A stretch of DNA of 64,000 nt from Glandiceps talaboti (lineage: Eukaryota > Hemichordata > Enteropneusta > Spengelidae), in contig NC_135554.1 in NCBI RefSeq assembly GCF_964340395.1, forward strand, positions 26,047,592 through 26,111,591, given 5' to 3'. Under the pieces are notes generated by a model, which saw only the letters and a list, made by a program, of their open reading frames with translations, ran no database searches and was not told the DNA's origin. A program made the translations under genes and the position numbers. This document shows, piece after piece, positions 11,000 through 24,314 of the stretch (the first letter of the stretch is position 1; every line of letters starts with the position of its first letter).

Positions 11000-13120
11000 C
11001 ATAAAAATATAATCAAAGTAAAACAGACATGGAAGTGTACAGGCAATATTGACCTTTCAAGAACTGATAGCCGTTTAAATTTGTTCAGAACTGGAACCTT
11101 AGAGGGTCATTTTCACCATGCAGCCATATTTTATATGGGATGACTTTCCAATGCGACACTACTGAACGTTTTGTTGCCACGTTAATAAAAAAGTGATACT
11201 AAATCAACTGGCTCCATGTCGGCTAATGTAGTGTTCTATAGCACCCTGCGTTCTAATTTAACACAACAAACGAAACTATGTCTGTACTGTGACACTTTGG
11301 CTCTCATCTGCCTACATAATGAATTAACATGATGTACTTTATAGATGGAGCAATTGATCGGATAACTTTCAAACATTGTACTCTGACCTTCTATCACTAT
11401 ATAACAGTCATGCCGCGGCTGCCATTTTATTTGTTATCAGGATCTCACATTAGTCTATCATGTGCACCTGTCCGGTAATTTTTTTTTCTACGTGACAAAT
11501 TTCAGCTATCTTTCCACCCATTAGTTGCATACTATATACTGCAAACATACAGCAGTCCAAATGTCACCATCTTTTGTAAATTTTATAGGCACAGATAAAA
11601 TTATCAAAGTCAATGGAAACAATACCTAAATAAAATATGAACAGAAACTCATTGTACCAAAATGACATATTGACGCCACAAATCTGACTTCCATCCTAAA
11701 TAAAATATATTCTTCGTATTATCTGACTAATGAAATTTCTATGTCAGCTTTTCTTAGTATTGTCCGAAATCTTTTGATTTATGATTTACAGTAGACTACA
11801 GAGAATTCAGGATCTTTCTGAGTTTGACCTTTCTTTTGAAAAGAAAGAAAACTAGTTCACGATACATCAGCTGATGAACAACAAAGCGATAAATTTAGAT
11901 TTAGCTTTGTTGAAGATACTGTCGGCTTTAATCAACACAGGATATGCAGATGTACAGATGGTCTGCTTTTTGAAAGTACATATATGTATATGTAAAGGTG
12001 ACTGTACATTAATTTTATCTTTTTCATCTTAACACCTTAAAAATTATGGGATAGTCGGTTGAGTATAAACATTAAGTATTAGAAAAAGTAGTGTACATGT
12101 ATATACATGTATGTACATGTTGGTGATACTTTCAATTCATAATCATATATTAACATTCTGAATGACAGAAATGACAATTAAAGTCAGAAGGAAACTGTGA
12201 ACCATATGTTTTATTAAAGTTCCCAAATTTCACCAGGAAACGATAATTTTCACTCAAAAATGCACTTATGGAGTCACCGTTGTACAATCAGTGGCGTAAT
12301 TTTTTCTAGTCCTGTCATAGGAGATGTCAGTTTCTTTATTATTGCACCAGATTGCAGAAATACTAGTAGGTTGGGTCATGAGAAACAGACAATTACGTAA
12401 GACAGCCCCAAGATTCTAACGAATGACAAATGGGTTGATAAGCCACACATACACATATATTTGATGTGTGTAACAAAAATATCATCTACAGATAAAAATG
12501 TTAAAGGCCAATTCAAATTAGAAATAAAGTGTAAACAAACTAATAAAAAAGTTGGTCCTGAACCAAACAATAATCCTGAGTCATCCTCACATCGCCACTG
12601 ACATGATGACACTAATAAACCTAGGACTGAAACTCTGGTCTTTATCAAGAAAATTGAATATTTGGACAAATTGAAGCTTTTCATTTTGTACTTAACTGTA
12701 TATAAACAGAAAACATAAAGTTCTCAGGTAACTTCATTTTGATTTTAAAATATCACTTTTTCTGTTGTTTTTTTAAAGAATGTTGCATTGTCATAAATAT
12801 GTCTCACTTACAGAGTTGTTTGTGATAGCATACAGAACGTGAAATGACATCAAAATCACTGGAAATTAATGTCAAACTTAGAAATAAGAAAGTACATACA
12901 AAGTGATATATCTCATATGACATATGACATTTGTGCCAAGTTTGATTGGAATTAGATATTACATGGCTGAGAAATGATGTATTACAGATGAACATATGCA
13001 CAGATGGATGCACGGACAGATGGCTGCACAGAACCATTCTACTGAAAAAAAGCCCAATTCAGTGTTTTTCTTACATTCTTACATATTTCTCTAAATTTCT
13101 GTTAGACGGAAAGCAAAGGG
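11000..13120. other. AT-rich non-coding stretch
   Basis: No gene is seen. Clustered TACATGTA palindromes occur at about 12093-12120. GCAGCCAT-type words recur at 10727, 11120 and 11416 without a clear element boundary. Open frames (12376-12684 and 12804-13037, minus strand) have no motif. Confidence 0.5.
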
Positions 13121-13144
13121 GCTGACCTGGGCTGGGCTGGGCTG
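13121..13144. repeat. Short GGGCT tandem repeat
   Basis: The sequence GCTGACCTGGGCTGGGCTGG and its continuation is an impure (GGGCT)n run of about 24 bases. Confidence 0.7.
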
Positions 13145-13226
13145 GTATCAACCGTGAACATAACCAACACATTCCTGAGCTGTACTATGACAATGTGAGA
13201 TGATCCCTGAAGCTAATGTGTACTTT

Positions 13227-13752
13227 TACCTTACCTAAATATTACAGCTACTCAGTTGACATGTCTACAGTACCTTACCTAAATATTACAGCTACTCAGT
13301 TGACATGTCTACAATACCTTACCTAAATATTACAGCTACTCAGTTGACATGTCTACAATACCTTACCTAAATATTACAGCTACTCAGTTGACATGTCTAC
13401 AGTACCTTACCTAAATATTACAGCTACTCAGTTGACATGTCTACAATACCTTACCTAAATATTACAGCTACTCAGTTGACATGTCTACAATACCTTACCT
13501 AAATATTACAGCTACTCAGCTGACATGTCTACAGTACCTTACCTAAATATTACAGCTACTCAACTAACATGTCTCCAGTACCTTACATGTACCTAAATGT
13601 CACACCTATTCAACTGACATGTCTACAGAACCTTACCTAAATATTACAGCTACTCAGTTGACATTGTCTACAGTACCTTACCTAAATATTACAGCTACTC
13701 AGTTGACATTGTCTACCTAAATATTACAACTACTCAGCTGACATGTCCATAG
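13227..13752. repeat. 44-bp minisatellite, about 12 copies
   Basis: The unit begins TACCTTACCTAAATATTACA and ends TTGACATGTCTACA(G/A). Copies start at 13227, 13271, 13315, 13359 and so on, exactly 44 bases apart through the first eight. Later copies carry substitutions and small indels, and the last ones are shortened. The near-identity of the first copies shows recent expansion or homogenisation. Each copy contains the palindrome GACATGTC. No open frame runs through the array. Confidence 0.95.
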
Positions 13753-15316
13753 TAGAATACATGAATACTACTGAATTCTCTGACAGTTCATTTATCATAC
13801 ATCAACCTTACATGGAGTTCAATGTTGATGTATCAGGACGTCACCATCTGGGCTTCATTCCAATCTGCTTCAAATAAATGCAAACTAACGTCTGTTTTGA
13901 CCTCAACTCACCTTCCATCTGTTTTCTTATTATTCCAAGACTTAGGCCATTAGTACCCAACCATTCCAACAACAATGCAAACAACAACTTTCACATTATC
14001 TACTTACATGTATATTCCAACATCTTACAAGTTTTGTGTTGGAGGTTCAACAACTTGACATGTGGAGTTTTCTTTTTTGATTTATTTTATGAACATTTGA
14101 CCAGTTTCTAAGCAACCAAAGTAACCTCTCATGAAACATCTTGCAGAGACTTTTTAATCACTTATTTTTTTCAATTTTTCATATTAATTACGTCATACTA
14201 ACATTGATAACTAATGGTACATCCACAATGAAAATTCAAATCTTGCATATTTCTATGGATTTATACAAGTATATTGGAAAGTTATACTACGAGTAATGAC
14301 TTCATGAATTTGAAATTCACAACAGTTACTGGGGAAAGAAATTATGAATTTCAACTTTAATCACATATATTTCACCCTCATATTATTGGCTTGAATGAGA
14401 ATTGCAATGTGGTTAACTTCACATAAAATCATTTTCTTTCACATATTTCATGAATTTTGACATTAAGATTTGATGAGAAATGGTGCATAAATTTTTCCAA
14501 ATCATAAAGTGAAGAAGTGATGCAGTAGGTTCATTATATTGATTTGAATAAATGTCACTCTATATCAGAAACAATTGACGCATATAAATTGTGGAAACAT
14601 TTCGTGCCTCCAACATCTCCATCAATTGGGTGTATAGAAACATGAACAATGCTGCACGCTAGTAGAGACACTTTTTTGTCATTCATATTACCCTAGGTTT
14701 GATCTTTTGACAGCTTGACTCACAGGGCATAGCGTTCTATGACTTGTGATTAACACAGGCCAATAGCGATGTATTTGACCTTTGACCCCTGCCTACTGGC
14801 TGTGTTTCTTTACCTGTCTGCTAAATTGGTCATCAAAAATTTGCAACCTGTCATTATTTTTCATCAAATTTGTGGACATTATGATGGAATGTGTTTGGCA
14901 TTCCTGGACCTCCTCATCAAATTAAAGAAGACTTGATATTAAAAACTAATTTACCATTTTCATGTCTAGAATTCTTAATTCACTTTCAAATGCAAATATA
15001 GTACTACAAGTTTTATCAAAATGCAAAAATACCATCAAGAAGAACAAAATTGTACACATTTAAGCAGAAATACAGCTTTCAAAAATAAATTATTTCAAAT
15101 TCGTACTGTCTACTTTCAGGAAAATAATATTATTTTTTTCATGACTAAAAAAGCTGAAAGTTAGATTGTTGGTTATTAACTCTGCTATCCATCATTTCAT
15201 TATTGTCTTCATTTTCACTAAATCTTTAGTTTTATACGGTACCAATCACATTTTACTAATCAGTACAAGAAAGAGCTACTTTGGAGTTCCACTGAATTTA
15301 CATTAAAAAGAATGGA
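13753..15316. other. Non-coding stretch, partly unique in character
   Basis: Mostly AT-rich. The part from about 14640 to 14900 is more complex and includes the nuclear-receptor-type site listed separately, so it may hold regulatory DNA. No exon is supported. Confidence 0.45.
14776..14788 (-). promoter_or_regulatory. DR1 nuclear-receptor site candidate
   Basis: TGACCTTTGACCC is, on the minus strand, GGGTCA-A-AGGTCA: two hexamer half-sites spaced by one base. This is the DR1 arrangement bound by HNF4, RXR heterodimers and COUP-TF in animals. It sits in a relatively complex stretch. A match of this quality can occur by chance, and binding is inference. Confidence 0.35.
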
Positions 15317-15368
15317 AGGGGGAGGGGGAGGTATTTGTACTTTTCTTTCTTTCTTATCTAATTTCATA

Positions 15369-15399
<31 letters not shown>
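15317..15399. repeat. G-rich tract and A25 run
   Basis: GGAAGGGGGAGGGGGAGG-type sequence (15316-15332) is followed by a pyrimidine-rich stretch and then 25 consecutive A bases (15375-15399). The A run could be the tail of an unrecognised retroposed sequence, but I find no matching target-site duplication. Confidence 0.6.
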
Positions 15400-16960
15400 G
15401 TCAACCATAAAGTACACACAAAATAACAAATATAGTAGGTATCTTTGAGACACAAAATATAGAACATATCAATTTATGAATTTTTTAACAAAACTGGAAA
15501 ATTCCACACAAATGAGTCAATAACTTTTTACCAAACACTTCGTAGTTAATACAAGAGTTGCTGATGACAAACAAAAGTTTTGGCAAATTCAAGCTAATTT
15601 TGGCAATGTTGAAAGTTTGGAAACCAGAGTAAAGACTTCAAAACACAAACTAAAACGTAAGCATGTGAAATTTCAAGGTCACTTTTACGACACGAGTATG
15701 GATATGAATGTTAGCAAGTGATGTAATTCACCAATTCATGATATATATGAATGCCAATGTATGAAATTTCAAAAGCAATTTTGAAGTTTTGAAGCGACGC
15801 AATAGGGAACTTGCAAACCCGCCATGTTGAATGTTGCATCATGGGAAATGTGATCCTAAATATTCATCAATTAGCATTATAAACAGTGTTCATAAATTGT
15901 TTGTAACCACAAATAATCAATTCATAGTTACCCTGACAATTGTGGGAGGTTTATTTTATCGGTAGCTCCAGATTAGGTATTACGATAACCTCAAATAATC
16001 CCATAGTCCTTTGCATCTGAGCATGCTCAGTGTGGATTGCAACTTCCCTATTCGCTAATTCCAGACACAATATATCTGAACGTCAGCATATGACGAGGGA
16101 ACATCAAAGTTGGCACATGTGACACAACTTCCCAATCCTAGACACAATGTATTTGAATGTCAATATATGAACTTTGAAAGTCAACACACAAAAGTTTACA
16201 ATTCAAGACAAAATATGTTTGTACGTCATATGAAATTATTTTTTTTAAATGTTCGAAGTCGAAAGTTTCTGTACAATGTCGAAAGTCACCACACATGAAT
16301 CACCGATTTCCAACACAGTTCGTCACACAAGTTAACAAATTCTAAACACAATCTGTTTATATATCAGCGTATGAAATTTCAAGAGCACTTAGCAAGTTTG
16401 CACGTCAGACTTAACAACGCCAATGTATGTACATCAGCCAATCACATCCAGCATAAAGTTCACAATAGCATGGATAGTCAGCACACATGAGTCACTGATT
16501 CCGGGAAACAATATGAACATTGGCATGCGAGAGTTAACAATTAGCGACAAAATGTATTTGTACACAAGTGTATAAGATTTCAACAAAAACATAGAAAATG
16601 GCAAACACTGATCATACACTATTTATTCTTCATGGAATCACACTAAAATTATAATCCCTCAGTACCAATTCGTCGAATATTTCACATATGAAATTTCAAA
16701 AAAGTTCTGCCCACCGACAAATGAACGTTAATAATTCCAACAACATTATGCTTGAACAATAAGGCAGTGTAAAAGAAATATGGAAAGTCGGCACACATGA
16801 ATTCCACATATCAAAGTCGGCACATCCAAGTTATTCCACACACAATATGTTTGTAAACCGAAGTATGAAATTTCAGCAAAAACAAGGCAAGGCAGGACGT
16901 ATGAGTCACTGACGATTCCACCTTTCAAAGTCGGCACACGAGAGTTAATGATTCCAAATG
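15400..16960. repeat. Degenerate tandem repeat with TATGAAATTTCA landmark
   Basis: The word TATGAAATTTCA or a close form recurs near 15664, 15760, 16371, 16687 and 16863, with weaker copies near 16207 and 16575. Between them come ACACAATATGTTTGTA, GTCACTGATTCC and GTCGGCACACATGA variants in the same order. Spacing is mostly 95-200 bases, often a multiple of about 100. This is a strongly decayed array or a series of related dispersed units. The open frames in it are accidental. Confidence 0.5.
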
Positions 16961-18592
16961 CAATATGTTGACACTATTACTTGCTAGGAAGCTACATGTT
17001 TATCCCTTACAAGTCCAGTTATCCAACATAGTAATGCTGTCATTTTGATGGATAACGCTTGCAAAATTGATTTGAGTCAGTACACTATGTAAATACAGAG
17101 TCTACAGTGGAATCCCTCATCACACACCACACAACGCTATATTGTTCCTATAGATACACATAACAGATCTTAATTTAGTACAAAAATTCATGCCCGTGCT
17201 TTACTAAGTCCATATTAACTTTCATATGCAGACTAGGTCCCCATTTGACATTCAGTACTTGGTATGGATGAAAGAAATCATGTAAATCACTGCTTCGACC
17301 TGTCACACACTTGATGAAAATGAACGACTCAACACACCAACTTTCCAATTTCTATCAATCCCTGGAGATAGGATACAGACACATCCAAATTGGAGACTCG
17401 CCTTCTTTCCTCTCCCGCCATCTACATTCATTTTCTCTAAATTTATTGTCACTTTCCACTCTTACCCCTGGCTCTTCCTCTTTCCTCTTCTCATTTACAC
17501 ACTCTGTTTTGTTCAGATTGCCCTCATTAATCATGACTTCTCTCATTGCTCTTGACATGGGCAACATTTACGTATCTTGCACTTAAATTACGAAAACTAT
17601 TGTTGTGACTTTTTGGGGCAAAACTTTGATAACATTTTCAATGGGGGATTGAGAAAATCACTTCAGTAACGATTTCTTATGAAACTGGGAAAAACTTCAA
17701 CAAAGTAGATTAGAATTTTTATTTTTGTCGTGAAAATATTGAAATATATATTTATAGATTCTAAAAATCTCTTGCAAACTGAAGAAAATTGCATAATTTC
17801 CAGTTATCTGATCAACTGACATGAAATATTACATCACAAATTCCAAGAGATTTTGTGGGTTTTTTACTGATGGAAAATTGATTTGACATAAAACTTTTCT
17901 GACTGAAAAATAATGTGACAAAAAATAAACATTTTACAAATGAACAGAAAATCCTAAATGGAATAAAATATTATACTGTCAAATTTCAATGATAAATGTT
18001 TGCAAGCACCATCATACCAAAATCAAGATTAACTAAAAAAATTCTGCTTCTATGAACTTTTACCAAAGAATAACAGATCGGTAATAAACACTGTGGAATA
18101 TTTAAACATGAAAGATTGGTGAGTTGTTATTATCAATTTGGAGTTCAGGAAATGTTTGCACAGTCCAATCTTAACCTGTGATTCACTTTAAAATTGAATA
18201 TCAGAGAGATACATTTGAAATTAGCAAACAGACGCTTATCACTGAGTTTACCCAGAAAGCACGTTCCACTGAGAGATGTTTTTAACGCCACTCATCATTT
18301 ACATAACAGTGAGGGTTTTTCCTGCTCTTGACACGCTTTGGTCTTCCCTGTGATCAAGTCAAACTCATAGACGATTTAATCAATGCAACTTTTTTCCTGT
18401 CATTTTCAGTATTGTAAGTAACACCTGTCAATTTAGTCAGGATAGAATTACAACTCTTTGTCAGCTACCCATAATCTCAAACCCAATATCAGCTTTATCA
18501 GAAAAAAAAAATACATTTGAGAAGTTTTCTTGAAATTCGATATCCCTGATTTTCCTATAGTTGACGGTTGTTGATTCTTTCTATCTCTTAGA
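16961..18592. other. Non-coding stretch with one pyrimidine-rich unique block
   Basis: Within it, 17290-17600 is unusually C+T-rich and non-repetitive, with CTCATTAATCATGAC-type homeodomain-like words. An open frame of 91 codons there (17311-17586) is serine-rich and shows no domain. The rest is AT-rich DNA without features. Confidence 0.45.
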
Positions 18593-18796
18593 CACACACA
18601 CGCATGCACGCACACACGCACGCACGCACGCACGCACACACGCACGCACGCACGCACGCACATGCACACACACACACATGCACGCATGCACTGGCACATG
18701 CATCCATACACATATATACATGTATACACATATACATGCACAAAAACTATGAAGGCACATGCACACATGCCCTAGCACACATCAATACGATGTATA

Positions 18797-18851
<55 letters not shown>

Positions 18852-18879
18852 CAAATCACACACGTAGCCATGCACACAC
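18593..18879. repeat. Compound CA / CGCA microsatellite
   Basis: Alternating ACAC and ACGC words at 18593-18662, then imperfect CATGCA words, then a pure (CA)n run at 18803-18849. The CGCA part alternates purine and pyrimidine and could adopt Z-DNA. Open frames here on both strands (H-T-rich or C-V-rich) are simple-repeat artefacts. Confidence 0.95.
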
Positions 18880-20199
18880 ATACGTCAGCAAAGTTTATAC
18901 AGATTATATACTGTGTGTGTGTAATACTTTTATAGTGTAGTCCTATTACAATCCATTTTGAGGAGACTTAGACAAATGCAATTACTAGCCAGAAGGCAAA
19001 CACTAAATTTTCACTCACAAATTCCATAAAACTATATCACATTTAGCTCAGTACGGTTTTCTCTTTGTATTCTAGAAATTCTATCACATCAAAACAATTT
19101 TCACATTTACACTATGTTTTCTACACATACAGCAAGTGTCATCATTTTTATCCATTTTGTGGTTGAAATCAAAGAAAAAGGCTCAAATTGCAAATGACTG
19201 CACAAAGACTAGAGGCAACTGCTCTATAGATAAACCTACATGTACAAATTCACCTTGGGAACAGCAGTATAGGGGCTGGATGTCACGGTAACGGAGACCC
19301 ACCTTATATTGATGAACTTCAACTTGAATGATCAATCTAAAGTTACATGTCAACTGTGCTTCTTAACTTACCTCATTTTACAGAACGGCATCCACAAGCA
19401 TTCTGACATCCTAGTGAGTGATTTGGGAATATGACTGTCATGAAACACGGAAAGCACCTCTTGACTCAAGTAGGACACAGACAAAAAGCACTGCAATCTC
19501 TATATACAAATATAAGCAGCTATCTCCTTTTCCTGTTGTACGTACGTACGTTGTACGTTATACACTTGCTTGTTGAATCCCTCTACATCGGATCTAGGAG
19601 TAAGAGATTGAGGTAGACACTAAACGCTACTCGTTGTTTCCTTAACCAGATTAGCTGTTTGATTTATAGTTGTAAGTAATTCAGATGTCATGTATATTAT
19701 CCTCTTCTTTCAACTCATGTGCCCTGTCAGTACTCAGTTTGCTGAACATGTTCTTTACACCGTTCACATTAACAACGCTCTGCGGGCAAGTAGTGAAGCG
19801 ACGCACAAGAAACACGGAAACCAACTTCTAATACAATTAGACCTCCACTGGGTTATTTACACACTCAATTATGAGTTCATCATATTGCTGGAATAGAATT
19901 AATATCCACATACTGCAAATCAATGGACAAATCTTAAAAGCCCACATTTACTATTTGATTTTAAATTTTGACCCTCCAACAATCTTTCCACAAATATTGA
20001 CCATGCTAATATTTTTCCAAGGCCAAACAATGGTAAATATGATTGGAATTGCTTTTTGAGTAAAATTTCAACATATTGAGTAAATTCAATTAAACTGAGC
20101 TAACTTTCACTTGTAAAATGTATAGTAAAATTCCACACAGTTTGTTATCACATTACCTTACCTGGGCATAAAGGAAATCCTCAAGTCTTACTGTTTGAT
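18880..20199. other. Non-coding stretch, nothing recognised
   Basis: Mixed unique DNA. A short palindromic run, GTACGTACGTACGTTGTACG, lies near 19539-19557. No exon or RNA gene is supported. Confidence 0.5.
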
Positions 20200-21640
20200 A
20201 CTCTAGTGATCAAACTCCGGAAAAATGTTGTACGATTTAGAGTGAGCAGCAAGATTCCCAGGGGGGATTGTCCGACTACCCCACTGCCCCGCTTGGCTAG
20301 CTTTCCATTGATGATAATGGTCAATTCATAGTACTCGCAGCCAAACTGGGAGATTACTAGTGACAGTTATGATTCATTCAAGCTCTCACCCATTTCCCTG
20401 TGATTTACTTGCTTAAATGACTTGCAAAGCTGGTCATTGATGCAGCTTGTAGTGTGAAAGGCTCCCTACACCCATTCATCAAATGCAAACTAAACTGACT
20501 CCCCTAGCTTGCTAATAAAAACATACGTCCTCTCTCTGTTGCAACAAAACTTACAACTGCAACCACATTTCCTACAAGTCCTATACGCACTGATGCGTTG
20601 AAACTTCAACTCAAGTATTGAGTGGAAAATCTGTGTCGGATTTAAATTTGAATATCCACTTATCTGATTCCTATTGGAACCACAGCAGTGTCATCTTCAC
20701 ACAATACCTTCATTGACTAGTTTTATCACAAAAGCAGATTTTTTGAGTGTGCTAGCAGTGTGTTACACTCCAACGCATTCATACAACCAAATGTTACTTT
20801 GTCATACAAAGCAGTTCAAAGGTAAATGCAGCAAAGCAGACCCCGGTTTTTCTGACATACACTACAATCTAATTGTCACTACCAACAAACAGCCTCCTAA
20901 ACTCAATCACCGCTCAGACAAAAAACACAATAGCGAGTCAGAAAGTTGAAGTCGTCTTAGTGCATGGTCTTTTGAGATCCTAAATTGGCGACCAGTGTCA
21001 CAGATTTGCTTACACAAAAGAACGGCAGCTTAGTCCACCTTTCAACTGTCATGCAAAATACAGCTATACACAGATCAAATCTAAGTTAACCCCTAATCAG
21101 ACAATGCCAAAATCCACAGCAGTTAGAAGTGCTCTCAAGCAGAAAGAGACTTATATCTGTCGACTTGCTTACAACACTGTAGCACAAGGTATTGATTGAT
21201 TCTTGAACAACAATTCCTATCTTCAACTTAGCATTCTCGCATCGTCCATGTCTGTAGTCTACACTGAAATAGAGTCAGCTTACTTCCATTATGCTAGCAC
21301 CATATATCATGTGTTCTTAATGATCTCAATTTAAGCCAATCACATTTTGTATTATCTACCAAGCTGATTACCAACATGAACCAAGAGGAAATCCGATTAG
21401 CTATGATCACAATTCAATATTACATTAAAACATCCATAATATCTGTAACATCTCGCACTAAACTTCACATTTGGAGCATAGGGCTAGCTAATACTTCCTT
21501 GACTCTGAAGAACCAGCTCATCTTCTTAGCACTAATACTTAGCTGGCAATTAGCTTGCCAATTCTGAAATGATCGACTACTATTGAATAGTATCTTACGT
21601 GATCAACTGTCAGAACGTGAGACTGCCAGAAGGATACAAA
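20200..21640. other. Long unique block, possible regulatory DNA
   Basis: This block is less AT-rich, non-repetitive and free of microsatellites, unlike most of the window. It holds AT-core homeodomain-like words, such as CATTGATGATAATGG near 20307 and GATTAGCTATGATCACAATT near 21394. One frame (20674-20949, plus strand) reads PGFSDIHYNL, faintly like the SDH motif of an apurinic-type endonuclease, but no other endonuclease motif is present. My reading is either a conserved non-coding element or ordinary intron sequence. Confidence 0.3.
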
Positions 21641-24314
21641 TACATCAAATGAAATAGATTGTTACATATGTATTCCTTTTGTTTGTTATCTAATTGGCTT
21701 CTCATCTTGACACACTTAAATCAATACCATTATTTTAACATTCGCACTATACCTTGATGAGAACAAAACAGCTGCTTGACAGCAAGCCTTGCCAGCAAAC
21801 TATATATCTCTTAGCAATCATTCACTATTTCAATCCTAACTAGTTCCATAAGTTAAATCAGTGTACTCTTATAACATAGTTAAGGCTGACCCCATCACCT
21901 CAAATGAGTTTCAAGATGAAACACACCCGGCACAAACTACATCTATTCCTCTAATGTAATGGATTCTTTCTATAGTTCAGGTTTTCTCCTTCCCCAAAGT
22001 GACAAAATTGGAAATACAAAAAAGAATTACCAAGGTAATGTGAGGTTAACATGATTGTCCAATCAACCGAAAGTTGAAAATAACATCCTGGGATAAAAAA
22101 TGTGAAAATTACACCAAGCACCAAAAGAACTAGTCTGTCGTCCATGGTGCTAGATACACTCTTGTCTAACTATCTATATTGGGTAGCAGACAAAAGCCAG
22201 TGTTGTCACAGATCCAGAACCACAGACAAGCTACAAAACACCAAATTCAAATGTACATTGTAGATCTAAAAGAGATCCCATAGTGTGGTCAGCATTTTTC
22301 TAAGTATGGGAACTCTGGTAAAAGAGGAGAAATATCAGGTGATACTTGTATTGGTTTCCATACCATGTAGTATCATTTCAAAAGGAAATTCTGGTAAATA
22401 CCTGGAAAACTTGCATAAATTTAAATAATTTACCCATTCACCATCCAGAAAAATTACTGACTATAATAGATAAACGATGCATTAGAAAAAGACAATAACA
22501 TTAAATGGAGACAAAATAGGCATGTGTCATTGCCTACAATTACAATTCAGAAATCTTTGCAATCTGAAGATGCTCTACTGATACGCACAAATGGCACATA
22601 CACTTGACTGCTGTACATAGTAACATGAATATCAAAATATGTAAATGCCATCAAATGACTGGCAAATATTTAATACAAGTGTTTTCCCTAAAATGTTCTA
22701 CAAAAGTGCAAAAAATGATAATTTAATACAAGTAACACATCCAAAGATGACAGAGAAGAAACCGTGTGAAAATGTACACCTTGTACTGCCATGAATAACA
22801 CATACATCTCAACTGTTAAATCATATTTTTGTAATTTGTCTAGATTTAAGAACAATTTATTGTAAGACAGGTGGAAACGGTTCCCAAAATTTACACCTTT
22901 CAATTCACATCATTATGTAAAGTAAAAAGTGTGGTCATTGAACAAAAAAAGTGCCTAGAGACAAAAACTTGTGAAAATAACACCGATTTCTAAAACAGAC
23001 AACAAAGAAAACCCGATATCAATCATACTCACAACATGCATCGACTTGAAAAATGAAAACCTGACAACCGAGAACAGAAATTTTGTAGAAAAACAAACAG
23101 TGTTGTATATTTCCATCTATTAATGTCTCGTGGAGTTAAAAACGCTGCCTACTGAACCAAAATGTTAAAATAATAGAATAGAATAAAGAAATGTGAAAAT
23201 CGCACCAAGCACTAAAATAAACAATATACACCAAAAATATATGTACAAACTAGTAAAATTCTCATTTCCAGATTTCTAAAAATACCTTTTTTGTAATGCT
23301 ATCTGCAAAGTTTCAATGAAATTATTTTTAAATTATTGACAGAAATATATATAATTTCCAATTATGATGTTTAGAATTTAACGATTTAATAACATAATAC
23401 ATAATACAACTGGAGGATAAATATTCACTGATTAAATGTTTCAAATAATTTTTATCAATTACATATTTCCTAAGTTATTTATTTTATTTATCAAAATTCA
23501 TTAAATCAATTTCTTTCTCCTTTTTGGGGGGTTTATTGTAAAAAAAAAAAAAAAAAATTGTCTTACTGGTAACTTGCCTACATCATCTATCATTTCAGTT
23601 ATTCCACTTTTTCACTTTTCCATTTACTCAAGATGCTTGTGTTATGTAAATTTATGCTAATTTATGCTAATTATGTCCAAAAAAAAGGATAGTATACTGT
23701 GGAGAACACTGTATGCCACTGGGACTACCTTTATTGTTCACTGTCAAATACATGTATATCGGGCGTTGGCAGGAATTTGAAATTTTCCAATCTTCATTAT
23801 TGTCTGAACATAGAAATGTAATAAAATATACTAAAATGACCATAAATCTACCACAACATTTTGTATAACATGGGCTAAGTGATAATAAAGTTTTTATCTT
23901 TTTTACAAGTGGAATGTTCTGTGTTTTTATTAGTGAATAAAAATAGCAGCTTTCCAAGTTTTGCATCATTTGAAAACATTCCATACAGTAGATGTGACAT
24001 GAAGTGCACAGTAGGTAGGGGTCACCACAGCAAATATGATACTAGGTTTGGAAAAATCCAATTTATGATAAAGTTGTCAAATTCAATTGTTATGATTGCT
24101 TCGTCATTCATTTGTTATTATTCCAAATAATATGTTTCATACGTTGAGTCTTCTTACTCATTTCCATATTTGCTCATTGTTAATTTACGGCTCCAATTAA
24201 GTTGGTTGTCCCAGTGGGCTACCCCTTTCCAAATTTGGTAGTCCAAAGATGGTGATCAGTGGGTCCATATTCCTGAACTGAAAACCAAAGACTCCACTGG
24301 AAATATGTGTATTA
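21641..24314. other. AT-rich non-coding stretch with A18 run
   Basis: No gene is seen. A 33-base phrase around AAATGTGAAAAT..CACCAAGCAC occurs at 22093-22126 and again at 23183-23217. A run of 18 A bases lies at 23540-23557. Open frames are all under 106 codons and show no motif. Confidence 0.5.

Noticed and set aside
13227-13752. CRISPR-like regular array
   Set aside because: Units are contiguous tandem copies without unique spacers, and the DNA is eukaryotic in character.
20674-20949. Endonuclease-like PGFSDIHYNL in an open frame
   Set aside because: Only one short motif with a changed key residue (SDI where SDH is expected) and no upstream domain. Kept only as a possibility in the finding for that block.
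24229-24238. CArG box CCAAATTTGG
   Set aside because: Single AT-rich match next to a mobile element, without other supporting sites.
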